Assembly (NCBI GenBank): GCA_902492825.1
Contig: CABUMZ010000032.1
Span: 1 to 16,836, forward strand
Length of the DNA stretch: 16,836 nt
From: an uncultured Collinsella sp.
Lineage (GTDB): Bacteria > Actinomycetota > Coriobacteriia > Coriobacteriales > Coriobacteriaceae
Direction: 5' to 3'
A program made the translations under genes and the position numbers. The notes beneath the pieces were generated by a model. It had not been told where the DNA came from. It was given only the letters and a program-made list of their open reading frames with translations, and did no database searches. Below, in pieces: positions 1 through 7,639 of this stretch (position 1 is the first letter of the stretch; each line of letters starts with the position of its first letter).

Positions 1-2062
<2,062 letters not shown>

Positions 2063-2063
<1 letters not shown>

Positions 2064-3211
2064 TGGCTGAGGCTTTAGAGGTAACGCCCGCCGAGCTGGA
2101 CGCGTTTGCGGACCGGCTCGGTGAAGTCGAATCGTATCTCCACCTGGACGAGAAGCGTACCCGCGTGTCCGAGCTCGAGGCCAAAAGCGTGGCCCCCGGC
2201 TTTTGGGATGACGCCGACGCCGCCCGTGCCACCATGGAGGAAATCGCGCGCACCAAGGAAGATATCGCTGCCGTGGACAACGCGCGCGGCGAGCTTTCCG
2301 ATGCCCGCGCCGCGCTGGAGCTTGCCGAGGAGATGGGGGATGACCCCGACGCCGCCGCCCTTCGCGAGGAGGCTACAGCCACGACTGAGCGCCTGGCCCG
2401 TGCCATCGATGAACTTGAGCTTTCGAGCTGGTTTACCGGTGAGTTCGATCACGGCGATGCCATTGTGACCATCAAGCCCGGACAGGGTGGCCTGGAGGCC
2501 CAGGACTGGACCTTCATGCTCTTTAAGATGTACATGAAGTACTGCCAGCGTCGCGGCTGGAAGGTCACGATTAACGACTGCCCCGCTGCCGAGGTTATCG
2601 GCATCGACCGCGCGACCTTTACCGTCGAGGGCAAGGACGCATTTGGCATGCTGCGCGCCGAGGCCGGCGTCCACCGCTTGGTGCGCATTAGCCCCACCGA
2701 CGACAAGAAGCGCCGCCAGACCACGTTCGCTGGCGTCGAGGTCATCCCCGTGCTGCCCGACGATATCGATATCGAGATTAGTCCCGATGACATTCGCGTC
2801 GACGTGTACCATGCAAGCGGCCCGGGCGGCCAGGGTGTCAACACCACCGACTCCGCCGTGCGCGTGACGCATTTTCCCAGCGGCATTGTGGTGACCTGCC
2901 AAAACGAGCGCAGCCAGATCCAGAACAAGGCCGCGTGCATGCAGATCCTCAAGGCGCGCCTGTACGAGATTGAGCTCGAAAAGCGCGCTGAGGCCCTGGA
3001 TGAGATTCGCGGACCCAAGACCACGATCGGTTTTGGCAACCAGATTCGCAGCTACGTGCTCTACCCGTACCAGATGGTCAAGGATCTGCGCTCGGGCGTG
3101 GAGACCAGCAATGTCGAGGCCGTTCTTGACGATGGCGACCTGGACCCGTTTGTTATTGGCTACCATCGCTGGGCCACTGGCAACGCTGACGCGGAGACTC
3201 CATCTGCATAA
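2063..3211 (+). CDS. prfB: Peptide chain release factor 2 (RF2) with an SPT tripeptide
   Basis: RF2 ends translation at UAA and UGA codons by triggering hydrolysis of peptidyl-tRNA on the ribosome. The 382-residue protein has the usual layout: N-terminal helical domain (about 1-110), codon-recognition domain, and the GGQ catalytic loop at residues 255-257 (SGPGGQGVNTTDSAVR). It aligns without gaps to the RF2 region RxSPFDxxxRRxTSF, but the tripeptide 'anticodon' at residues 210-212 is Ser-Pro-Thr, where RF2 normally has Ser-Pro-Phe. The reading frame is continuous: there is no early in-frame TGA and no sign of the autoregulatory +1 frameshift found in many prfB genes. The start overlaps the secA stop, with a weak ribosome site (caggaa) just upstream. 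Two terminator-like hairpins follow. The family call is very secure; the effect of the Thr is unknown. Confidence 0.96.
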
Positions 3212-3236
3212 ACCGCCCGGTTTATGTGGAAATGGA

Positions 3237-3263
3237 TAAAACCCTCCGAGCAGGGTGGTTTTG
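3237..3263 (+). terminator. Terminator hairpin 1 after prfB
   Basis: The segment begins aaaaccctccgagcagggtg and ends in a run of T. Either accct/agggt or the outer aaaacc/ggtttt can form the stem. It lies 26 bases after the prfB stop and closely resembles the next hairpin (both have aaccct...cagggtggtttt), so the pair looks like a duplicated terminator for secA-prfB. Confidence 0.65.
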
Positions 3264-3273
3264 TATCCAGAAT

Positions 3274-3298
3274 TAACCCTGCGCAGGGGTGGTTTTTG
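3274..3298 (+). terminator. Terminator hairpin 2 after prfB
   Basis: The core ccctgcgcaggg is a perfect 12-base dyad, flanked by aa...ggtttttg and a five-T run. It is a near-copy of the hairpin about 35 bases upstream. Together they probably insulate secA-prfB from the yitT-type gene. Confidence 0.65.
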
Positions 3299-3337
3299 TT
3301 TGGCGAATCGGTAGAATCGAATACAGCAAGAAGTTCG

Positions 3338-3365
3338 AAGCGCATCCGTTTGGGTGCGCTTTTTT
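3338..3365 (+). terminator. Third hairpin plus T-run in the leader of the YitT-type gene
   Basis: A 10-bp stem (aagcgcatcc with gggtgcgctt, one G-U pair), a GTTT loop and six Ts form a canonical intrinsic terminator. It ends only 12 bases before the start codon of the next gene, and its T-run abuts that gene's ribosome site (gggagg). A possible -10 element (tagaat, 3312-3317) lies just upstream. It is either a further prfB terminator or an attenuator of the downstream gene; the sequence alone cannot decide. Confidence 0.6.
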
Positions 3366-3377
3366 GAGGGAGGTAGC

Positions 3378-4268
3378 ATGGCATATCGTCTGGACATCAA
3401 GCGCATTCTATCGATGAACTTCTTTCATGACCTGCCCCAGATTATGTTGGGGTGCGCTCTGGCCGCTATTGCGACCGACCTGTTTTTGATTCCCAGCGGC
3501 CTTGCTGCCGGTGGCGTTACGGGCCTTGCCACCATTATCCAGGCGGTCGGCGCATCGCGCGGCCTATCGCTTCCCGTTGGTATTCAGACGATCGTGATGA
3601 ACGTCTTGCTGTTACTGGTCGTTATGCGCGAGGGCGGCATGTTCTACGTGGTGCAGACGGCGACGGGCTTTGTGCTGCTGGGCTTCTTTACCGATCTGTT
3701 TGCCCCGTTTGTAGCGCCTCTGGCACATGCAGACCTGATGCTTCCCGCTATGTGGGGCGGCATTATTACGGGTATCGGTTACGGCATGGTGTTGCGCGCC
3801 GGCGCCAATACCGGCGGCTCGGACACGATTGGCCAAATCATCTCGCGTAATACCTCACTGCCCGTGGGCTCGACCGTCATGGCGATCGATGTTGCCGTAT
3901 GCGCGCTGTCGGCTCCGGTCTTTTCAATCGAAAACGCGCTATATGCAGGCCTTTCGATGGTCATTAGCGGCTACGTGATCGATGCCGTGGTCGATGGTGG
4001 CAACAAACGCCGTATGGTACTCATCATCTCGGACAAGTTCCCTGATATCGCTGCCGATATCATGTATGGCCTGGGTCGTGGTTGTACCAAGTTTAAGGCG
4101 ACTGGCATGTATTCGGGTGCCGAGAAGCCGGTGATTATGGTCATCGTGAGCCGCCGCGAGCTCAACACGCTCAAGACCATTGTGCGTGAGCGCGATCCTC
4201 GCGCCATTGTGACGGTTGCCGACGTTACGGAAGCCTTCGGCGAGGGCTTTAAGGACATTAACGCGTAG
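3378..4268 (+). CDS. YitT/DUF161 family membrane protein with DUF2179 C-terminal domain
   Basis: This 296-residue integral membrane protein belongs to a family of unknown function that includes Bacillus YitT. The hydrophobic N-terminal part (about 15-210) has several membrane segments and the family-typical stretch 'LIPSGLAAGGVTGLATIIQ', followed later by 'GANTGGSDTIGQI', which resembles the conserved glycine-rich family motifs. The soluble C-terminal part (about 212-290, from 'GGNKRRMVLIISD' to 'VTVADVTEAFGEGF') matches the DUF2179 cytoplasmic domain, including 'GRGCTKFKATGMYSG'. I chose ATG 3378 because gggagg lies 5-10 bases upstream; the longer reading from GTG 3354 starts inside a terminator stem. 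The gene stands alone between hairpins and a 208-bp gap, so it is probably monocistronic. Family identity is firm; the transported substrate, if any, is unknown. Confidence 0.9.
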   Translation: MAYRLDIKRILSMNFFHDLPQIMLGCALAAIATDLFLIPSGLAAGGVTGLATIIQAVGASRGLSLPVGIQTIVMNVLLLLVVMREGGMFYVVQTATGFVLLGFFTDLFAPFVAPLAHADLMLPAMWGGIITGIGYGMVLRAGANTGGSDTIGQIISRNTSLPVGSTVMAIDVAVCALSAPVFSIENALYAGLSMVISGYVIDAVVDGGNKRRMVLIISDKFPDIAADIMYGLGRGCTKFKATGMYSGAEKPVIMVIVSRRELNTLKTIVRERDPRAIVTVADVTEAFGEGFKDINA

Positions 4269-4384
4269 GGGCGACCGCGTTCCATCCAAAAGACGTTCAC
4301 ATTGATAAACCGTTTCATCAGCGGTTCTGCCTGCTAAATTGTTCAAATAATGATAAAAACTCTGGTAAAGCCATCAGTTTCCAG

Positions 4385-4407
4385 CATAATGAATGACGTA
4401 CGTGCAT
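4385..4407 (+). promoter_or_regulatory. Possible promoter -10 and dyad upstream of the transketolase genes
   Basis: In the 208-bp gap before the transketolase pair, cataat (4385-4390) resembles a -10 box, although only a poor -35 (tggtaa, 16 bases upstream) is visible. Immediately downstream, acgtacgt within atgacgtacgtgcat (4393-4407) is a perfect 8-base dyad with partly matching flanks. It sits where a repressor operator could lie. Both calls are weak and rest on position and symmetry only. Confidence 0.3.
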
Positions 4408-4476
4408 TGCGGCTGTGTTGGGATTACCTTTCCGTGCCGTGCGCATTTTGTCTAATGAGGATGAAAGGAAGGCACA

Positions 4477-5307
4477 ATGAGCGACGAAGAGCTCAAAAAG
4501 GTTGCCAACGAGGTAAGGAAGGGCATCGTCACCGGCGTGCACGCTGCCAAGTCCGGCCATCCGGGCGGTTCGCTCGGCGCTGCCGACATCATGACCTATC
4601 TGTACTTTGAGGAAATGAACGTCGACCCGGCCGATCCCCGCAAGGCCGACCGCGATCGCTTTGTGCTCTCCAAGGGCCACTGCGCTCCGGGCCTGTACGC
4701 CGTGCTCGCCGAGCGCGGGTTCTTCCCCAAGGAGGACCTCGAGACGCTGCGCCATATCGGCAGCCACCTGCAGGGTCATCCCAACATGAACGACACCCCG
4801 GGCGTCGACATGTCCACCGGCTCGCTCGGCCAGGGTATCTCTGCCGCCGTGGGTATGGCGGTTGCCGCCAAGCACTGGGGCGACGACTATCGCACCTACG
4901 CCCTGCTGGGCGACGGCGAGAGCGAGGAGGGCCAGGTCTGGGAGGCCGCCATGTTTGCCGGCAACCAGCAGCTCGATAACCTCTGCGTGATCGTCGACCA
5001 CAACGGCCTTCAGATCGACGGTCCCGTCGAGGAGGTCAACGACCCCATGCCGCTCGCCGACAAGTTCCGCGCCTTTAAGTTCCACGTGGTGGAGCTCGCC
5101 GACGGCAACGACTTCGACCAGATCCGCGCCGCCTTTGCCGAGGCCCGCGCCACCAAGGGGCAGCCGACCGCCATTATCGCCGAGACCCTGAAGGGCAAGG
5201 GCGTGTCCTTTATGGAGAACCAGGTTGGTTGGCACGGCAAGGCCCCCAATGATGAACAGTTTGAGCAGGCCATGGCAGAGCTCACGGCCGCCGGAGAGGA
5301 GCTCTAG
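4477..5307 (+). CDS. Transketolase, N-terminal (ThDP-binding) subunit
   Basis: This 276-residue protein corresponds to the first domain of transketolase, which binds the diphosphate of thiamine diphosphate. Together with the next gene product it should transfer two-carbon units between sugar phosphates in the non-oxidative pentose phosphate pathway. Visible motifs are 'HAAKSGHPGGSLGAADI' near the N terminus, 'DRFVLSKGHCAPGLYAVL', 'GSLGQGISAAVGMA', and the ThDP/Mg motif GDGE...N within 'LLGDGESEEGQVWEAAMFAGN'. The ribosome site gaaaggaagg precedes ATG 4477. The protein ends where full-length transketolase (about 660 residues) would continue into its pyrimidine-binding domain; that domain is supplied by the gene one base downstream. 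Such two-gene transketolases are known from various bacteria and archaea, so this is not a broken gene. Related ThDP enzymes such as split DXP synthase are less likely given these motifs. Confidence 0.93.
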   Translation: MSDEELKKVANEVRKGIVTGVHAAKSGHPGGSLGAADIMTYLYFEEMNVDPADPRKADRDRFVLSKGHCAPGLYAVLAERGFFPKEDLETLRHIGSHLQGHPNMNDTPGVDMSTGSLGQGISAAVGMAVAAKHWGDDYRTYALLGDGESEEGQVWEAAMFAGNQQLDNLCVIVDHNGLQIDGPVEEVNDPMPLADKFRAFKFHVVELADGNDFDQIRAAFAEARATKGQPTAIIAETLKGKGVSFMENQVGWHGKAPNDEQFEQAMAELTAAGEEL

Positions 5308-5308
5308 G

Positions 5309-6250
5309 ATGGCAGACGTCAAAAAAATCGCCACGCGCGTAAGCTACGGCGAGGCCCTCGTCGAGCTCGCCAACGAGCACGATGACTTTGTGGTCCTCGA
5401 CGCCGACCTGGCTGCCGCCACGCAGACCGGCAAGTTCAAGGCCGCCTGCCCCGATCGTTTCTTCGATGTGGGCATTGCCGAGAGCAACCTGATGGGCGTC
5501 GCTGCCGGTATCGCGACCACCGGCCGCGTTGCCTTCGCGAGCACCTTTGCCATGTTCGCCGCCGGCCGCGCCTTTGAGCAGGTCCGTAACTCCATCGGCT
5601 ACCCGCACCTCAACGTTAAGATCGGTGCCACGCATGCCGGTATCTCGGTGGGCGAGGATGGCGCCACGCACCAGTGCTGCGAGGATATCGCCCTTATGCG
5701 CGTCATCCCCGGCATGACCGTTATCGTTCCTGCCGACGATGTGGAGGCCCGCGCCGTGACGCGCGCCGCCTACGAGTGCGACGGTCCGGTGTACATGCGC
5801 TTCGCCCGTCTGGCCTCGCCGGTTATCAACGACCCCGAGACCTACAAGTTCGAGTTGGGTAAGGGCATTGTCATGCGCGAGGGCGCCGATGTGACCATCA
5901 TCGCCTGCGGCCTGATGGTCGGCGAGGCTCTCGACGCCGCCGAGCAGCTCGCTGCCGAGGGCATCGACGCCGAGGTCATCAACATGCACACCATCAAGCC
6001 CATCGATGCCGACCTGATCGTCAAGAGCGCCACCAAGACCGGCCATGTCGTGACCGTCGAGGAGCACTCTGTGATCGGTGGCCTGGGCAGCGCCGTCGCC
6101 GACGTCCTGTGCGAGCAGTGCCCGACGCCGCTCAAGAAGATCGGCGTCAACGACACCTTCGGTGAGTCTGGCCCGGGTGCCGAACTCTTGCACAAGTATG
6201 GCCTGGACGCCGCCAACATCGTGGCGACCACCAAGGAGTTCTTGGCATAA
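5309..6250 (+). CDS. Transketolase, C-terminal (pyrimidine-binding) subunit
   Basis: This 313-residue protein carries the second and third transketolase domains: the pyrimidine-binding domain (about 8-170, with 'VVLDADLAAATQTGKF' and the catalytic-glutamate region 'FFDVGIAESNLMGVAAGIA') and the C-terminal domain (about 190-305, with 'VTIIACGLMVGEALDAAEQL' and 'VVTVEEHSVIGGLGSAVADVL'). The start ATG 5309 is one base after the upstream stop and has ggagagga at the right distance; the open frame extends upstream only inside the partner gene. The two subunits must associate so that the cofactor lies at their interface. The tight spacing implies one mRNA and equal expression. A hairpin terminator follows at 6321. 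Confidence 0.93.
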   Translation: MADVKKIATRVSYGEALVELANEHDDFVVLDADLAAATQTGKFKAACPDRFFDVGIAESNLMGVAAGIATTGRVAFASTFAMFAAGRAFEQVRNSIGYPHLNVKIGATHAGISVGEDGATHQCCEDIALMRVIPGMTVIVPADDVEARAVTRAAYECDGPVYMRFARLASPVINDPETYKFELGKGIVMREGADVTIIACGLMVGEALDAAEQLAAEGIDAEVINMHTIKPIDADLIVKSATKTGHVVTVEEHSVIGGLGSAVADVLCEQCPTPLKKIGVNDTFGESGPGAELLHKYGLDAANIVATTKEFLA

Positions 6251-6269
6251 GGCAAGGCGGATCTCAAGG

Positions 6270-6310
6270 ACTGCTTCGCCAGAACTATAAAACTGTTTCG
6301 CCAGTACTAT
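6270..6310 (+). repeat. Tandem 19-bp direct repeat containing the ACTGTTTyrCCAGT dyad
   Basis: actgcttcgccagaactat (6270-6288) and actgtttcgccagtactat (6292-6310) match at 17 of 19 positions with a period of 22 bases, about two helical turns. The core ACTG-N6-CAGT is a dyad and recurs inside both 67-bp repeats (6372-6385 and, reversed, 7252-7265). The role is unknown; it could be a protein-binding site or a remnant of the repeat family. Confidence 0.65.
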
Positions 6311-6320
6311 GGAAACCCGG

Positions 6321-6353
6321 CAGGGGCGCTCTCTTGGAGTGCGCCCCTGTTTC
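6321..6353 (+). terminator. Terminator hairpin after the transketolase pair
   Basis: caggggcgc (6321-6329) pairs perfectly with gcgcccctg (6341-6349), with a possible ctc/gag extension inside and gtttc following. It lies about 70 bases after the transketolase stop. The T-run is short, but the stem is strong and symmetrical enough to serve the convergent minus-strand gene too. Confidence 0.65.
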
Positions 6354-6420
6354 AGTTGCGGTGAAATAAGGACTGTTTTACCAGCTTAAAGGCTCAATTA
6401 ATCCGTATTTCACCGCAACT
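6354..6420 (+). repeat. 67-bp palindromic intergenic repeat, copy 1
   Basis: The element starts agttgcggtgaaata and ends with its exact 15-base reverse complement tatttcaccgcaact. The interior contains actgttttaccagc. It matches copy 2 (7217-7283, opposite orientation) at 57 of 67 positions with no gaps. Its right half overlaps the 3' end of the minus-strand gene and encodes that gene's last eight codons and stop. No transposase is present, so it resembles a REP/MITE-like element. Confidence 0.85.
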
Positions 6421-7125
6421 TTCGAAGGCGTTCCCGCTTGTGCTGGTGCCGTCACGTCGGTCGATTGCCGCTTGGCACAGTGCGGCAACATCGGGGGCGT
6501 CGGCGCCTTTATATGCCATGGCGAGTAGGGCGGCATCATAGATTTCGTCGTTGGTCATATCGCCGGCATCGATGGGGCAGAAGGTGAGTATCGAATCCTG
6601 CTCAGCGAGCTCGGCGAGATTGATCGTTTCGCCTGCGGCAAAGACATCGTCGAGGACGAGCGTCGCGCTCGTACAGGGAATTTGATAAATCTTGCCATCG
6701 GTGGCAATGGGGGAACCTGCCGCCTCGAGCGTGTACACACCTTGAATGAGGCTGATACCGGAACCGTCGGAGGCGACGAACTCAACCTTGTCGACCGTTA
6801 TCCCGTCGACAGTCTTGCCCGTAATGTGTATCGGGACACGTGAGGCCCCGCTATCGGTATCCCAACCTGCGGCAGAGATGTTGAGCACAATAGCATGCTC
6901 CGAATGAGCCGATATAAAGTGGGAAAAAATCTGCCGCAGATAAAGACCCAAACAGCTACCGCCGATGATGCCGATTATCAGCATGCAGGCAAGGACGGCC
7001 GCAACGTGGTTCCGAGGCTTTACCCGAAGTTCAGAATCAGCAGAGACGCCATTGACGGCGACCCCGCACGCCGTGCAGTACCTAACACCATCGCGCAACT
7101 CAGTTCCACAATAAGGACAATTCAT
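6394..7125 (-). CDS. Zinc-ribbon membrane protein of unknown function
   Basis: The 243-residue product begins with a zinc ribbon (C3, C6, C17, C20 in 'CPYCGTELRDGVRYCTACG'), then a short linker and one membrane segment (about 40-63). A predicted outside domain of about 180 residues, rich in acidic and small residues, follows. I do not recognise that domain. The layout (cytoplasmic zinc ribbon, one membrane pass, external domain) is common among uncharacterised proteins of Gram-positive bacteria. The ATG at 7125 lacks a strong ribosome site; only a G-rich stretch precedes it. The gene is the only minus-strand one here, is bracketed by inverted 67-bp repeats, and its last eight residues (SCGEIRIN) and stop lie inside repeat copy 1. 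The C terminus may therefore have been reshaped by insertion of the repeat. The coding call is good; the function is unknown. Confidence 0.75.
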   Translation of the reverse strand: MNCPYCGTELRDGVRYCTACGVAVNGVSADSELRVKPRNHVAAVLACMLIIGIIGGSCLGLYLRQIFSHFISAHSEHAIVLNISAAGWDTDSGASRVPIHITGKTVDGITVDKVEFVASDGSGISLIQGVYTLEAAGSPIATDGKIYQIPCTSATLVLDDVFAAGETINLAELAEQDSILTFCPIDAGDMTNDEIYDAALLAMAYKGADAPDVAALCQAAIDRRDGTSTSGNAFESCGEIRIN

Positions 7126-7216
7126 GCCAGCCCCCGCGTAACCATAGGCGTTCTAATCGAGGTCACTGTAAAGCGATAATCCAAATCCAAGTTGCGCAAC
7201 AATTAGCCTTAATTGA
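7126..7216 (-). promoter_or_regulatory. Upstream region of the zinc-ribbon gene with a gttgcgcaac dyad
   Basis: This 91-bp gap must hold the minus-strand gene's promoter. It is AT-richer than its surroundings and contains the perfect 10-base palindrome gttgcgcaac (7191-7200). On the minus strand ttgttg is followed 18 bases later by tatcgc, a poor promoter match. I see no other clear signal. Confidence 0.3.
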
Positions 7217-7283
7217 AGTCGCGGTGAAATAGGGACTGATTAGACCTTTTAACTGGTAAAACAGTCCCTATTTCACCGCAACT
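7217..7283 (-). repeat. 67-bp palindromic intergenic repeat, copy 2 (inverted)
   Basis: agtcgcggtgaaatagggac at the left pairs with gtccctatttcaccgcaact at the right; the 21-base arms differ at one position. Read on the minus strand it aligns over its full length to copy 1 (57 of 67 identical), so the two copies face each other across the zinc-ribbon gene and form a unit of about 930 bp (6354-7283). The loop holds the dyad actggtaaaacagt. Confidence 0.85.
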
Positions 7284-7404
7284 CATGAAGACGCCCCTCA
7301 AGCACGGTCCCATCAGGGAAAAGGGCATATATCGACAAAGCGCAATTCAGACCCTTCCAGCTTTGTATATGCAGCACCCCAAGATAAACGCAGCGACCCC
7401 TTAG
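7273..7404 (-). pseudogene. Possible remnant of a gene 3' end (43 codons)
   Basis: On the minus strand, a 43-codon open stretch runs from just after a stop codon (7405-7407) to a TGA inside repeat copy 2. The conceptual end, 'LSIYALFPDGTVLEGRLHELR', reads like a genuine protein C terminus rather than random translation, but there is no start codon with a ribosome site and I do not recognise it. The last residues are again encoded by the 67-bp repeat. It may be a decayed gene tail, or chance. Confidence 0.25.
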
Positions 7405-7412
7405 TTATCGCA

Positions 7413-7535
7413 GGCCGGGCACAGGGCTACTCTCCAAATTTTTCCGCAGGACGGAGGAGCCCCAGCCGCGCGAAGCGCGCAGCGGGGGCTCCGACATGTC
7501 CGAGGACGATTTGGAGAGTAGCCCTGTGCCCGGCC
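7413..7535. repeat. 123-bp long hairpin (26-bp perfect inverted repeat plus inner stem)
   Basis: The arms 7413-7438 (starting ggccgggcacagggctac) and 7510-7535 are perfect 26-base reverse complements. Inside them, ggagcccc (7456-7463) pairs with ggggctcc (7485-7492), capped by gcgcg-aa-gcgcgc. Between outer and inner stems each side has 17 unpaired bases holding related sequences (tccgcaggacgga and tccgaggacga). There is no T-run, so it is not a standard terminator. It could form a DNA cruciform or a structured RNA. It lies 51 bp upstream of the likely ftsE promoter. Confidence 0.8.
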
Positions 7536-7585
7536 GACGGGATCCCTAAGCACGCCATGCTTCTTATGTGCAGCAAAGCTAATAC

Positions 7586-7594
7586 TGCTAAAAT
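7586..7594 (+). promoter_or_regulatory. Likely extended -10 promoter of ftsEX
   Basis: tgctaaaat is a good extended -10 (TGn + taaaat) 46 bases upstream of the ftsE GTG. No convincing -35 is visible, as is common for extended -10 promoters. Its position supports transcription that includes the long N-terminal coding extension of ftsE. Confidence 0.45.
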
Positions 7595-7639
7595 ACAAAG
7601 CGCTCATGTAGTTTAAACGCACGACGATAAGGAGCACCA

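Noticed and set aside
3354..3377. GTG start giving the YitT-type protein eight extra residues
   Set aside because: The GTG lies in the stem of a terminator hairpin and has no ribosome site, while ATG 3378 has gggagg at good spacing.
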